64,000 bases of DNA from Acetobacterium malicum subsp. dehalogenans DSM 11527 (GTDB lineage Bacteria; Bacillota; Clostridia; Eubacteriales; Eubacteriaceae): assembly GCF_000472665.1 (NCBI RefSeq), contig NZ_KI421448.1, positions 1-64,000 of the forward strand. The letters are read 5' to 3'. The position numbers and the translations under genes were made by a program. Positions 24,781-34,702 of the stretch are shown here, one piece after another. The notes beneath the pieces are model-generated. The model was not told the DNA's origin, made no database searches, and saw nothing but the letters and a program-made list of their open reading frames with translations. Within the stretch, counting starts at the first letter, position 1; each line of letters begins with the position of its first letter.

Positions 24781-26841
24781 TTAATTTTCCAACTTTATCA
24801 TTCCGATAACTTGAATCTGAATATTTGTATCTATTTCATTAAAGGAAAGAACGGTTAAATCCGCCATAAATTGTTCAATTAATCGCTTAAAATATATACG
24901 CACAATTGGGGAGGTGAGAATAATCGAATGGTCAATGATTTCTTTCAGTTTTTCGATTTGCTCGGTGACCTTTTCGACAATCGTCTGAACCACCTGGGGA
25001 TCAATGGCAAGATAGGTGCCATGCTCATTTTTCTTAGCCGAATTGAGGATGATATTCTCAATTTCCTGATCCAGAGCAATCACCTTGATGCTGTTACCAT
25101 CCGTATATTTTCTGGTGATGGTTCGTTTGAGTTTCTGTCTGACATACTCGGTGAGCATATCGGTATCTTTGATACTGGTGCCATGATCACCCAGGGTCTC
25201 CAAAATACTTTCCAAATCTCTGATCGGAATCCCTTCGTTTAAGAGGTTTATCAATATTTTTTGGAAATCAGCGATCGAAATAATATTGGGAATCACATCA
25301 TCAACAATCGCCGGATTAGATTTTGAGACGTTTTCCAGCAAAGTGTTAATATCCTGCCGACTTAACAGTTCGTGCATGTGCTTTTTAATAACTTCGGACA
25401 TATGAGTCACAATAACCGAAAGTGCATCAATGACAGTGTAGCCGTAAACTTCGGCCAGCTCTTTTTCATTTTCAGTGATCCATTTTCCCTTGATCCCATA
25501 AGCTGGTTCAATGGTTTCGATACCGTCGATCGGCTCACTGGTATTGGACGGATCCAGCGCCAGATAATAACCAACCAGGACTTCGCCTTTGGCGATTTCT
25601 TCACCTTTGATTTTAATAATATATTGATTCGGATTGATCAGTCCATTATCTCTTAACCGAACCGTGGGGATAACCACTCCCATGTCCATGGCGAATTGTT
25701 TTCTGAAAATAACAATCCGATCGATAAAATTACCGGAGCTCCCTTCATCGACCATCGGTAGCAGGGAGTATCCAAATTCCATTTCAATCGGTTCGACGCC
25801 GATGATATTATACACATTATCGATATTCCGATAAAAATCAACCTCACTGCTTTCTTCCTGGATCAGCTGAGTCATTTGCTCAACTTCATCCACTACCACT
25901 TTAACATTCGAGCGACGGATCAGCAATAAGCCAAATCCACTGAGCATAATCGCGAGCGTTAATATCTGTAATGCCGGTGCTCCGGGAATAATGGCCATGG
26001 CTGAGATACCGATGCCGGCAATAACTAAAACCTGAGGTTGCGACAAAAATTGATTCTTGACATCCACATTCAAGTTGTTTTCCGAGGCTGCCCGGGTCAC
26101 AATCATTGCTGTTGCCACCGAAATCATCAGTCCCGGCACCTGACTGACCAGACCGTCTCCAACGGTAGCAATGGTGTATACCGAAACTACCTCTTCCAGC
26201 GGCATGCCACCCTGCAACATCCCGATAATCATCCCGCCGACGAGATTGACCACCGCAATGATCATTGATGCCACCGCATCACCTTTAACCAGCTTGGTTG
26301 CCCCATCCATGGAACCATAGAATTCGGCTTCGGTTTGAATTTTTTGTCTTCTCTCCTTGGCCTCAGCGTCGGTAATGGCACCTGAGCTCAGATCTGCATC
26401 AATGGACATCTGCTTTCCGGGCATTGCATCCAGGGTAAAACGGGCAGAAACTTCTGAAATACGCTCGGCACCCTTGGTGATAACAATAAACTGGACGATG
26501 ACAATGATAATAAAGACAATAAATCCAACGACCGCATTGCCACCCAGTACAAAAGATCCAAAGGTCTCAATGACCTTGCCAGCCTCGCCACCGTTTGAAA
26601 GAATTAGACGGGTTGAAGAAATATTAAGAGCCAGTCGCAACAGTGTCGTAATCAAAAGCAGCGATGGAAAAATGGAAAAATCCAGGGGGCCTTTGATGTA
26701 CATGGTGGTTAACAAAATAATCAGGGATATGGCGATGTTCAAAATGAACATAAAATCCAGAATAAACGGCGGCAAGGGAATAATAATAAGAGCGATTGTC
26801 AGAACAACAAAGACAACGACGAGATTCTGAATGATTTTCAT
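24781..26841 (-). CDS. flhA: Flagellar export gate protein FlhA
   Basis: 686 aa. Membrane part of the type III export gate with about eight N-terminal transmembrane helices (to about residue 310) and a cytoplasmic C-domain that docks chaperone-substrate complexes. Visible are the FHIPEP-type cytosolic loop GERISEVSARFTLDAMPGKQMSIDADL, and the C-terminal blocks LVGYYLALDPSNT and LSVIVTHMSEVIKKH. It overlaps the flhB stop by an ATGA. Confidence 0.96.
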   Translation of the reverse strand: MKIIQNLVVVFVVLTIALIIIPLPPFILDFMFILNIAISLIILLTTMYIKGPLDFSIFPSLLLITTLLRLALNISSTRLILSNGGEAGKVIETFGSFVLGGNAVVGFIVFIIIVIVQFIVITKGAERISEVSARFTLDAMPGKQMSIDADLSSGAITDAEAKERRQKIQTEAEFYGSMDGATKLVKGDAVASMIIAVVNLVGGMIIGMLQGGMPLEEVVSVYTIATVGDGLVSQVPGLMISVATAMIVTRAASENNLNVDVKNQFLSQPQVLVIAGIGISAMAIIPGAPALQILTLAIMLSGFGLLLIRRSNVKVVVDEVEQMTQLIQEESSEVDFYRNIDNVYNIIGVEPIEMEFGYSLLPMVDEGSSGNFIDRIVIFRKQFAMDMGVVIPTVRLRDNGLINPNQYIIKIKGEEIAKGEVLVGYYLALDPSNTSEPIDGIETIEPAYGIKGKWITENEKELAEVYGYTVIDALSVIVTHMSEVIKKHMHELLSRQDINTLLENVSKSNPAIVDDVIPNIISIADFQKILINLLNEGIPIRDLESILETLGDHGTSIKDTDMLTEYVRQKLKRTITRKYTDGNSIKVIALDQEIENIILNSAKKNEHGTYLAIDPQVVQTIVEKVTEQIEKLKEIIDHSIILTSPIVRIYFKRLIEQFMADLTVLSFNEIDTNIQIQVIGMIKLEN

Positions 26842-27905
26842 TTGACATTTTCCTTCTTCTTAGTACTATAAACCCATGCCATTAATTCTGCCACGGCCTT
26901 ATAGAGTTCAGCCGGTATATATTCATTGATCTCAACTGATTCATACAATCCTCTGGCCAAAGCTTTGTTTTCCTTCACCAGCACCTTGCTTTCTTCGCCG
27001 ACTGCAACAATTCGCAAAGCGATGTGGTCTTTTCCCTTTGCCAATACTAGTGGCGCAACATCATGATCCATATCATATTTTAAGGCGACTGCGTAATGGG
27101 TTGGGTTTCGGACAATGACATCAGCCTGGGGAACCATCTGCATCATTCGGCTCATACTCATTTCCCGTTGTTTTTGTCTGATCTTACCTTTTATTTCAGG
27201 ATTTCCTTCGGTTTGTTTATATTCGTCTTTGACTTCCTGCTTGGTCATTTTCAGTTTTTTTTCATAATCATAGCGCTGATAGGCATAATCCAGAATCGCA
27301 ACGACTGCAAAAATCATACAGACGGTTTGCACCATCGACATGGTCTGGTCACTCATAAACATCATGTTCGCATCGATTTTTGTGACGAGCATATCTGGGG
27401 TCATCGGAATAATGCTTAAAATAACGGCATAGATAATCCAGATAATCAGTACCACTTTAGCCAGTGACTTAAGGAGCTCAACTATGGATCTTAACGAGAA
27501 CATTCTTTTTATGCCAGACAACGGGTTGATTCGGTTAAATTTTGGTTTTAATGCATCTCCGGTTACCAGAAAGCCGGTTTGCACGCCAGACATAATAATG
27601 GCAACAATCATAATGATTACCGCCACCGGCAGTACGGTCGCAAAAAACACGATTGCACCTTCTCTAAACAACTGATTGGCACTTGCAACAGTCAGGGTAT
27701 CCATGGTTACAATTTTTTTCATTTGGGCCATATAAATATTTTTAATCTGCTGATAAATAAACGGTACCAGCAAGTTCAAAACAAAAAATGCCACAAAGAG
27801 CAGAACCACACTGACCACGTCTTTGCTTTGAAAGGTGTTTCCCTTTTTACGTTCGTCTTTTCTTTTCTTCGGGGTCGCTTTTTCGGTTTTTTCTGATCCT
27901 GCCAT
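26838..27905 (-). CDS. flhB: Flagellar export switch protein FlhB
   Basis: 355 aa. Four transmembrane helices (about residues 30-50, 85-110, 150-175 and 190-212), then a cytoplasmic domain with the self-cleavage site Asn-Pro-Thr-His at 267-270. Cleavage switches export from rod/hook to filament substrates together with FliK. The N-terminus EKTEKATPKKRKDERKKG is typical. GGAGA precedes ATG. fliR and flhB are separate genes here; in some Clostridia they are fused. Confidence 0.96.
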   Translation of the reverse strand: MAGSEKTEKATPKKRKDERKKGNTFQSKDVVSVVLLFVAFFVLNLLVPFIYQQIKNIYMAQMKKIVTMDTLTVASANQLFREGAIVFFATVLPVAVIIMIVAIIMSGVQTGFLVTGDALKPKFNRINPLSGIKRMFSLRSIVELLKSLAKVVLIIWIIYAVILSIIPMTPDMLVTKIDANMMFMSDQTMSMVQTVCMIFAVVAILDYAYQRYDYEKKLKMTKQEVKDEYKQTEGNPEIKGKIRQKQREMSMSRMMQMVPQADVIVRNPTHYAVALKYDMDHDVAPLVLAKGKDHIALRIVAVGEESKVLVKENKALARGLYESVEINEYIPAELYKAVAELMAWVYSTKKKENVK

Positions 27906-27929
27906 TCTTTTCTCCGATTATTATCTGTG

Positions 27930-28706
27930 TTAAATGAAAAATGTCAGTACCTGAGTTATTTTTTCCATCATCAGTAAATTCATTTGGGTCATAAAATTCG
28001 CCAATGCCGGAATGATCGTGAAAATGACAATCAAACCAATGAATACTTTTATTTGAATATTGATAACAAAGACATTGATGTTTGGCACCAGCCGCATTAA
28101 AATACCAACGGCAAATTCGGCAATGATCTCGGTGACAATGATCGGGATGGCCAATTGCACCGCATAGATGAATATATAATACATCAGTTCAATGAAAAAA
28201 ACTCCAACCTGCTCACTGACCTGGCCGATTCCCAAGGGAATAACCTGAAATGATTTGATCACCACGGTGAACAGGGCCAGATGCGCATTTGAGATAAAGA
28301 AGATCAAAACATACATCGATGTCAGCAGGTTTCCGGTGACCGATATGTTTGCCCTGGTGGCTGGATCATACATCGAAGCCATACTTAAACCCATTTGCAT
28401 ATCAATAACTTCTCCACCCAGTTGAAATACTGACAGAAACAAAGTCATGATAAAACCGATCACAATTCCGATAATAAATCCCTGCAGCATGGCGCCAATA
28501 AATTCAATTGCCGTGTAATTAATAACCTGGGTCGTTCCTAACTCAAAAACTGCAAATAAGGCAATGGCTAAGGATAAGCCCACCTTCATAATACTGGGAA
28601 CGCTGTTTCTGCCGAAGATGGGATTGAAAAAAATAACGCCTGCCGTTCGGCAACTGGCTAAAAGAAAAATCAAATACTGGTTCATGTCAAAGGTCACATT
28701 TATCAC
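27930..28706 (-). CDS. fliR: Flagellar export protein FliR
   Basis: 258 aa integral membrane protein of the export gate, with about six hydrophobic segments. The N-terminus FLLASCRTAGVIFFNPIFG and the block LGGEVIDMQMGLSMASMYDP are conserved in the family. The chosen start is a GTG with a weak ribosome binding site; an ATG seven codons in (MNQYLIF) is a good alternative. Confidence 0.94.
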   Translation of the reverse strand: MINVTFDMNQYLIFLLASCRTAGVIFFNPIFGRNSVPSIMKVGLSLAIALFAVFELGTTQVINYTAIEFIGAMLQGFIIGIVIGFIMTLFLSVFQLGGEVIDMQMGLSMASMYDPATRANISVTGNLLTSMYVLIFFISNAHLALFTVVIKSFQVIPLGIGQVSEQVGVFFIELMYYIFIYAVQLAIPIIVTEIIAEFAVGILMRLVPNINVFVINIQIKVFIGLIVIFTIIPALANFMTQMNLLMMEKITQVLTFFI

Positions 28707-28720
28707 CCATGTTTATTTCT

Positions 28721-28987
28721 TTAGATCTTGGTGGCTATTAATTCAAATATCCGGAATACCAGGTCCATCATCTGCTGGAGCATCCATCCGCCGGCGATAA
28801 TCATCAGCAACGCGGTGATAATAAGTTTTGGCACAAAGGTCATGGTTTGTTCATTGATGGATGTGGCCGCCTGAATAATCGAGATAATTAACCCGACCAG
28901 CATACTGATTAACAGGATGGGACCTGCCACCTTCATCCCGGTAAAGATTGCATCTCTGAAAATTCCGATTAAATCACCTGTACTCAT
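28721..28987 (-). CDS. fliQ: Flagellar export protein FliQ
   Basis: 88 aa with two transmembrane helices, at about 17-40 and 53-75. The family motif SIIQAATSINEQTMTFVPK lies in the loop between them. AAGGGAG precedes ATG. It lies between fliP and fliR as usual. Confidence 0.96.
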   Translation of the reverse strand: MSTGDLIGIFRDAIFTGMKVAGPILLISMLVGLIISIIQAATSINEQTMTFVPKLIITALLMIIAGGWMLQQMMDLVFRIFELIATKI

Positions 28988-29002
28988 CTGCTGCTCCCTT
29001 CT

Positions 29003-29791
29003 TTAGTTATAGGTCATAATCAGGGTTTTGACTAATAAACCCCATCCATCCACCACCACAAACAGCATCAGTTTAAATGGCATGGAAATCATAACCGGTG
29101 GAAGCATCATCATCCCCATGGACATGAGCACACTTGAGACAATCATATCGATGATTAGAAATGGAATAAACAGCAAAAAACCGATTAAAAAGGCCCTCTT
29201 TAATTCACTGATGATAAAAGCCGGAATGACAATGGTCAGCGGTAAATCCTGCGGGGCCATATTTTCGATCCCGGTCTGACCTGCCTGAACCGATAAGCTT
29301 TTAAACAGGTCCACATCAGTAGCTGTGGTTTGCATCAGCATCCATTCCTTAATAGGATCCACCGCCAAATCCAGAAACTGCTGGGAGTCAATGGTTCCGG
29401 CATTATATGGCTGCAGAGCCACCGTGTTGATCTCTGTTAAGACGGGTGACATAACAAAAAATGTGATTGCCAGCGCCAAACCGACCAGAATCTGGTTGGG
29501 TGGTGTCTGCTGCAAGCCCAGTGCACTCCTTAAAAAAGAAAGCACGATGATGATTCTGCCAAAGCAAGTCATCATCAGCAATAAGGTCGGCACGATGGTA
29601 ATCAGCGTCATTAGGACGATGATTTTTACAGTATCTGAACTTTCACCAGCCAGCAGGCCTTCTACCGACAACTCGGCACCATGTGCTTTTGTCGCGGTAA
29701 GAAAAAACAAAATGGCGAAAATCGGCATGATGACAAGCGCTTTTCTGAAAATTACTTTTCTATTTTTTGATGTCGTTATTATTTCATTCAT
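29003..29791 (-). CDS. fliP: Flagellar export protein FliP
   Basis: 262 aa. An N-terminal signal-like segment (about 15-38, ending near KAHGAE) is followed by transmembrane helices at about 50-75, 95-115, 195-220 and 235-255. Family blocks: MMTCFGRIIIVLSFLRSALG, QTPPNQILVGLAL and LPLTIVIPAFIISELKRAF. It overlaps fliO by 8 bases. Confidence 0.96.
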   Translation of the reverse strand: MNEIITTSKNRKVIFRKALVIMPIFAILFFLTATKAHGAELSVEGLLAGESSDTVKIIVLMTLITIVPTLLLMMTCFGRIIIVLSFLRSALGLQQTPPNQILVGLALAITFFVMSPVLTEINTVALQPYNAGTIDSQQFLDLAVDPIKEWMLMQTTATDVDLFKSLSVQAGQTGIENMAPQDLPLTIVIPAFIISELKRAFLIGFLLFIPFLIIDMIVSSVLMSMGMMMLPPVMISMPFKLMLFVVVDGWGLLVKTLIMTYN

Positions 29792-30140
29792 TCTGTTTTT
29801 CCTTTTGAGAAAATGATTTTACCATACTCAAAAAGCTCTCTTTTGATATTTCCTGCTTTTTCTGAAAAGAAATCGGTTCTTCCAGCTGTGACAAAATTTG
29901 GATATTATGCTCCGTTACTCCAACCAGGTATTGAACACCCTGAATGTCAACGATAATGATGGAACCGCTTTTCCCGACAATCAGTCTTTCAACCACCTGC
30001 ATATGATGCTCACCGGATATTGATCCCGGTCTTTTTAAAAACCGTTCGATATACCATCTGCTTCCATAATAGGTTAAAACAATAACACCAACGGTCCCCA
30101 ATAGTGCTAGAATTATCGAAAATACATCACTGGAACCCAA
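29784..30140 (-). CDS. fliO: Flagellar biosynthesis protein FliO/FliZ
   Basis: 118 aa. One transmembrane helix (about 7-25), then a small cytoplasmic domain with VVERLIVGKSGSIIIVDIQGVQYLVGVT, the FliO signature. It helps assemble the FliP ring. It is short and poorly conserved, so the call also leans on its place before fliP. Confidence 0.88.
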   Translation of the reverse strand: MGSSDVFSIILALLGTVGVIVLTYYGSRWYIERFLKRPGSISGEHHMQVVERLIVGKSGSIIIVDIQGVQYLVGVTEHNIQILSQLEEPISFQKKQEISKESFLSMVKSFSQKEKQNE

Positions 30141-30157
30141 TTTGGACCTGCTCTCTT

Positions 30158-30520
30158 TTACTTGCCAAGGGCACTGTTGACGGTTTGGATCAAGCGGTCT
30201 GCTTTAAATGGTTTTACAATAAAATCAAGGGCCCCGTTTTTAATCGCTTCCACAACCATGCCTTCCTGTCCCATCGCTGAACACATAATAACCTTAGATT
30301 GCGGTTCAAAACCTTTAATGGCCTGCAACGCCTGGATCCCGTCCATCACTGGCATAGTGATGTCCAAAAGAACTAAGTCCGGTCGATTTTCTTTATACTC
30401 AGCCAACGCAATTTCGCCATTTTCAGCTTCGATAAAATCGGTGTAGCCACCTTTTTTTAAACTATCTTTGATCATCATACGCATAAAGGCCGCATCGTCT
30501 ACAATTAAAATTTTACTCAT
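30158..30520 (-). CDS. cheY: Chemotaxis response regulator CheY
   Basis: 120 aa single receiver domain. Acidic pair Asp8-Asp9, phosphorylation Asp53 in LLDITMPVMDG, Ser of IMCSAMG, and Lys of FIVKPF. It would bind FliM/FliY at the switch when phosphorylated by CheA, and be dephosphorylated by FliY and CheC encoded nearby. Located between fliY and fliO, as in Bacillus. Confidence 0.95.
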   Translation of the reverse strand: MSKILIVDDAAFMRMMIKDSLKKGGYTDFIEAENGEIALAEYKENRPDLVLLDITMPVMDGIQALQAIKGFEPQSKVIMCSAMGQEGMVVEAIKNGALDFIVKPFKADRLIQTVNSALGK

Positions 30521-30578
30521 TTTCTTCTCCTTTTAATCCATTCTTTCAAAATTATTTGTTAATCTATATTAATTTCTG

Positions 30579-31685
30579 CTATTTTTTTTGCTCAGAATTA
30601 TCTCTGACTTTGATAATTTCGGTTATTTTAACACTGTAGTTGTCATCAACAACTACCACATCGCCCCGGGCGATTAGTCGTCCGTTAGCGATGACGTCCA
30701 CCTGATCCCCAGCTTGGCGATCCAACTCAACAATGTTTCCTAAAGTTAATTCGGCGATATCTTTTATTTTTTTTCTGGTTTTTCCTAATTCTACCGTAAT
30801 CTGGATCGGTACAGACATCAATAAATCCAGATTATCTCCCGGTATATTGACTCGTTGATCCTCACCCAGTTGTCGATATTCATAAGGATTAACCTGGACC
30901 GGCTGTTGCGGCGGCGCATAGGCTGCCGGCGGCGGGTCATTTCTGACCACCCGGGCAGGTTCTTGCGGGGGCGCCTGGGGTGGCGGCTGATAAATTGTTT
31001 CCTGCTGAACCGGTGGCACCTGCTGAATGGGTGGTGGTGGCGGTGGAATTTCTTCCTCTTCCTCTTCGTCATCCATGCCACTTGCCCCCATTGACATGGA
31101 GACAATTTCCCGGGCCAGAGCGGGTTCCATCGCACTGATAAATTCACTTTCAACCAGACCTTCAATACTCAGGTTAAACTTGATGCTGACCAGATTATCA
31201 CCTTTTAGCGAAAATAAGTCCCGGATGCTGGATTTGTTAGTGGTATCCAGAAGCGTTGGCGGTGAAATATTGACGACTTTTCCTAAAAAAGAAGCTAATG
31301 CTCCGGCAGCTGCTCCCATCATCTGGTTCATGATTTCACCGATGGCACTTTTGCTGATTTCATCAAACTCGATATCATCGCTGGTATCCATGTCAAACAG
31401 CTGCGATAAGATTTTTTTCATATCTGACTCTTGCAGCAATAACACATTGGCACCCTCGATGCCTTCAACATAATTGATTAAGACACCAATGACTGGTTCA
31501 AGGTAAGCGAACTCAAAGGCTTCTACTCCGATTGTTTCAATTCTTGGGGTGGTAATATTAACTTTTGTGTTCAATATGGTGGACATCGCCGTGGCAGCTG
31601 TGCCCATACTGATGTTCATTACTTCACCAATGACATCAATTTCCATACTGGACAGTTTGTCTGGATTCTCTACTGCATCTGTCAT
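30579..31685 (-). CDS. fliY: Flagellar switch phosphatase FliY (CheC + FliN/SpoA domains)
   Basis: 368 aa. Residues about 1-200 are a CheC-like CheY-P phosphatase with two active-site repeats (EVMNISMGTAATAMS, EIMNQMMGAAAGALAS). A very Pro/Gln-rich linker spans about 213-265 after an acidic run (DDEEEEEE). The C-terminal FliN/SpoA domain (MSVPIQITVELGKTRKKIKDI and the stretch with VDVIANGRLIARGDVVVVDDNYSVKI) forms the switch ring. Its ATG overlaps the fliM stop by four bases. Confidence 0.95.
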   Translation of the reverse strand: MTDAVENPDKLSSMEIDVIGEVMNISMGTAATAMSTILNTKVNITTPRIETIGVEAFEFAYLEPVIGVLINYVEGIEGANVLLLQESDMKKILSQLFDMDTSDDIEFDEISKSAIGEIMNQMMGAAAGALASFLGKVVNISPPTLLDTTNKSSIRDLFSLKGDNLVSIKFNLSIEGLVESEFISAMEPALAREIVSMSMGASGMDDEEEEEEIPPPPPPIQQVPPVQQETIYQPPPQAPPQEPARVVRNDPPPAAYAPPQQPVQVNPYEYRQLGEDQRVNIPGDNLDLLMSVPIQITVELGKTRKKIKDIAELTLGNIVELDRQAGDQVDVIANGRLIARGDVVVVDDNYSVKITEIIKVRDNSEQKK

Positions 31686-32695
31686 ATGAATAGTTCACTT
31701 CCTCTCTCGTTAAGCTCTTTTATCTGGATCGCTCTTTTTTTCTTATAGTCTCCCATTTCTCCTCTAAACCAAACCTCGTCATTGACAACAATATCGACCA
31801 TGGAATTCGCCGGTTTGTTCAGCTTGATGATATCTCCGACTTCCAGTTCGTATATGTCCTGAGAAAGTACTTCGGTGTCACCTAACACGCCTTTAATTTC
31901 CAATTCTGTTTTTCTGATTTCATTGATAATATTCAGTCGTCTTTTTTCCTCTGCCTGCTGATCTCCTCTTTTTATATTTTTCTTGGTTTGAGACATCTTC
32001 TTTTTGAAGAGCATATCCAAGGTCGTTGCCGGAATACAGATGTTGATTTTCCCTTGGGTTTCATTTACTTTGATACTCATAACAATGATGACAACATTTT
32101 CATCCGCCCCGATCCCTTGAAGAATTCGGGAATTGGTTTCAATCTTTATTAATCTTGGGGCGATTTCGAGGTAATCAAACCAGACATTTTTCATCAGGTT
32201 GATCATCCCCCGATAAAAATACTCCATAACCCCGATTTCAATTTCTGTAAATTCGCGATCTTCTTTAAGCGGTTTTCCGGAACCACCTAAAAGTCGGTCG
32301 AAACTGCAAAAGCCAACTTCCTTGGAAATATCCATGATTACCAGATCTTCTTCATCTTCACTGTCTTTTATATCAAAATCGATGAGTCCCATCAGAACTG
32401 AATCGGGAAGAGCGTTATTGAATTCATAGTATTGTTGTTCTTCAACTTCAATTATTTCTACCAAACTATAAGTTTGCAGAATTCCAGTTATATGAGAAGA
32501 CACCAGCCGCGCATAATTTTCATAAATGCTAAACAGATGCTTAAGCTGTTCTCTGGTAAAAAGCTTTGGTCTTCTAAAATCGTAATCTTTAACCTTTTTG
32601 CCCGAGACTGCACTGGGTGCTTCCGGCTCGTCTTTGCCACTTATTAAACTGCTTAAAAGGCTATCAATTTGACTTTGCGAAAGAATTTCTGCCAT
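31682..32695 (-). CDS. fliM: Flagellar motor switch protein FliM
   Basis: 337 aa. The N-terminal CheY-P docking peptide LSQSQIDSLLSSL is intact. The middle CheC-like domain lacks phosphatase residues and has FDRLLGGSGKPL. The C-terminal SpoA domain has LEVGDIIKLNKPANSMVDIVVND and ends with KKRAIQI. AGGAG precedes ATG. In Bacillus a fliL gene precedes fliM; here motB is the direct neighbour. Confidence 0.95.
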   Translation of the reverse strand: MAEILSQSQIDSLLSSLISGKDEPEAPSAVSGKKVKDYDFRRPKLFTREQLKHLFSIYENYARLVSSHITGILQTYSLVEIIEVEEQQYYEFNNALPDSVLMGLIDFDIKDSEDEEDLVIMDISKEVGFCSFDRLLGGSGKPLKEDREFTEIEIGVMEYFYRGMINLMKNVWFDYLEIAPRLIKIETNSRILQGIGADENVVIIVMSIKVNETQGKINICIPATTLDMLFKKKMSQTKKNIKRGDQQAEEKRRLNIINEIRKTELEIKGVLGDTEVLSQDIYELEVGDIIKLNKPANSMVDIVVNDEVWFRGEMGDYKKKRAIQIKELNERGSELFI

Positions 32696-32724
32696 ATTCG
32701 TTTCTCCTAGTATTGTCTTTTATT

Positions 32725-33471
32725 CTATTGTACAACCGTTTCTGTACCTGTATCTGTCGCAATGTCATTGAAAAAATCTTCCGTTTCGGAAATAAGGATT
32801 TCGACCCGGCGGTTTTTGGCTCTGTTTTCTTCGGTATCATTTGGTGCGATAGGTCGATACTGACCAAACCCGACTGACAATAATTTTGAAGGATCACTGA
32901 TATAACCGTTTTGCAGGAATCTTAAAACCTCATTGGCCCGACTGCTGGACAAGTCACGGTCGTCAACCGGCGAATCGGCCTGAGCGGTATGCCCGTCGAT
33001 TCGAATCGACTTAACAGTTGGTTCTACTGCCTTAAAAGCCTTGCCAATATCAATTAGTATCTGCTGTCCGCCCGCTTTGATCCGGGAACTGTCCGGTTCA
33101 AAAAAGATTGAAGACATAAACTTGATTGCAACAGAACTTTCATTCTTTTCAATACTTACTGCATCGTCCAACCCGTTTTCTTTCGTGTATTGACTTAAAT
33201 ATTGGTATAGGTCTTCGAGATCAACAATCTCTTCCACTGTGATATCCTCATTAGGAGATGTTGCACCATCTGACTCTGTCGCTGTCCCGGTTGTTTCATA
33301 AACTGCCGCAGGATTAAACTGCTCAACTAACTGTTTATACTTTTCTGCGTCGATGGTTGACATCGAAAAAAGCAGGACAAAAAAGATTAAAATCAGGGTG
33401 ATCATATCCGCATAGGTGTTCAGCCAGGCATCTTTATTGATTTCTTTTTTGTTCTTATTACGCTTTCCCAT
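32725..33471 (-). CDS. motB: Flagellar stator protein MotB
   Basis: 248 aa. One transmembrane helix (about 16-40) carries the ion-binding Asp in LNTYADMITLILIFFVLLFS. The C-terminal OmpA-like peptidoglycan-binding domain shows IRIDGHTAQAD and SSSRANEVLRFL. It anchors the stator to the wall. Whether it conducts Na+ or H+ cannot be told from the sequence alone. Confidence 0.95.
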   Translation of the reverse strand: MGKRNKNKKEINKDAWLNTYADMITLILIFFVLLFSMSTIDAEKYKQLVEQFNPAAVYETTGTATESDGATSPNEDITVEEIVDLEDLYQYLSQYTKENGLDDAVSIEKNESSVAIKFMSSIFFEPDSSRIKAGGQQILIDIGKAFKAVEPTVKSIRIDGHTAQADSPVDDRDLSSSRANEVLRFLQNGYISDPSKLLSVGFGQYRPIAPNDTEENRAKNRRVEILISETEDFFNDIATDTGTETVVQ

Positions 33472-33488
33472 AGTATATACCCCTATTT

Positions 33489-34340
33489 TTAGCTTTCAAC
33501 AGCTTTTCCTTTTTTACCTTTGGATTTTCCACCTTTTGACGGGGCTTCGCCATTCGCTTTTCTGATTTCATCCTCAGTTAAAAAGTTCATCAATTTGTCC
33601 CGGATATATTTGGGATTTTCACCTTCTTTGATGGCGACAACCCCTTCAATGATTAATTCCTTAATCAGCAGATCTCTCCCCTGGGCAATTTCCAGCTTAC
33701 AGGATATTGGCATAAAAACGGTATTAGCCAGAACCGATCCATAAAAGGTGGTAATCAATGCGACTGACATATCTGCTCCCAGGGTCCCGGCGCCACCTTC
33801 AAGGCTCATATTTTTTAGCATGTTGACCAACCCAATCAGGGTTCCAATCATCCCGAAGGCTGGTCCCAGAGCTGCCCCCATATCATAGATTTTTCGCTCC
33901 TGATCATTTCGCTCTGAAATATAATCAATCTTCTGATCAAACCAGGATCTTAACTTATCCGGTTCAATGGCATCGACGATCCGCAATACACTTTCTTTTA
34001 AAAACTCATCCTGAATCTCCGCTGCTTTCGCTTCCAGCGCCAACAACCCCTTACGTCTCGCCTCTTTAGACAACTCTGTCAAAATTTCCACATATTCCAA
34101 AGGATTCTGTTTGTTCTTAAAAAAGATCATCTTTAAATGTTTCGGAATATGGGTAAAGGATTTAAAGGGAAATGATGCAATAAGAACGAAAAATGTTCCA
34201 CCGATGGTAATGAAAATACTCTGAGCATCAAAGAAATTCATTAATGCCCCAATATTAAAACCATTTGCAGAACTGAATGTCATCCCGAAAAACATGGTAA
34301 AGACGACTAGGACATAAGCGATGATTGTTGAAATTTCCAT
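33489..34340 (-). CDS. motA: Flagellar stator protein MotA
   Basis: 283 aa. Four transmembrane helices (about 4-22, 36-55, 150-172 and 185-205) and a cytoplasmic loop with charged residues for contact with FliG (around 85-130). The stretch GAALGPAFGMIGTLIGLVNML carries the conserved Pro. A Lys/Gly-rich C-terminal tail (KGGKSKGKKGK) is unusual. motA lies 17 bases before motB. Confidence 0.95.
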   Translation of the reverse strand: MEISTIIAYVLVVFTMFFGMTFSSANGFNIGALMNFFDAQSIFITIGGTFFVLIASFPFKSFTHIPKHLKMIFFKNKQNPLEYVEILTELSKEARRKGLLALEAKAAEIQDEFLKESVLRIVDAIEPDKLRSWFDQKIDYISERNDQERKIYDMGAALGPAFGMIGTLIGLVNMLKNMSLEGGAGTLGADMSVALITTFYGSVLANTVFMPISCKLEIAQGRDLLIKELIIEGVVAIKEGENPKYIRDKLMNFLTEDEIRKANGEAPSKGGKSKGKKGKAVES

Positions 34341-34370
34341 AAATTTATACTTCCTGTCAGAATTTAGTTG

Positions 34371-34565
34371 TTAACGACTAAAAATGCTTCGTTTATATGC
34401 GATGATCTTAGAAAGAACCTGAGCTGAACTCTCGGTAACCACATAGTGTTTGCCGTTCATCAGCCGAATGGTTGTGTCTGGTTTTTCTTCAATGATTTCG
34501 ATGATCTCGCAATTCAGAAGAAACTTTTCATTTTTTTGTTTGTTCAATCTCGTTAATTCTATCAT
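34371..34565 (-). CDS. flbD: FlbD family flagellar protein
   Basis: 64 aa. A small SwrD/FlbD-like protein found between flgE and motA in Firmicutes flagellar operons; in Bacillus the homolog raises motor power. Visible: MIELTRLNKQKNEKFLLNCEIIEIIEEKPDTTIRLMNGK, split here only for description, with the conserved N-terminus and LMNGKHYVV. GAGG precedes ATG. Confidence 0.88.
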   Translation of the reverse strand: MIELTRLNKQKNEKFLLNCEIIEIIEEKPDTTIRLMNGKHYVVTESSAQVLSKIIAYKRSIFSR

Positions 34566-34645
34566 ATTTCCACCTCAAAATATAGTTTTTATTATTTGAC
34601 CAACTTAAACGGAACTAATTTTTCGTTTTTTTCTGTTATATAACA

Positions 34646-34686
34646 GCCATTCACCAAATGAGTGCACCACCCATTTGGTGAATGGC
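34646..34686. repeat. Strong stem-loop between flgE and flbD
   Basis: Two perfect 15-base arms (GCCATTCACCAAATG and its complement) around an 11-base loop. There is no T-run on either side, so it may be an RNA-stabilising or processing structure, or a repeat, rather than a terminator. Confidence 0.7.
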
Positions 34687-34702
34687 CATGATAAAAAGTT
34701 CT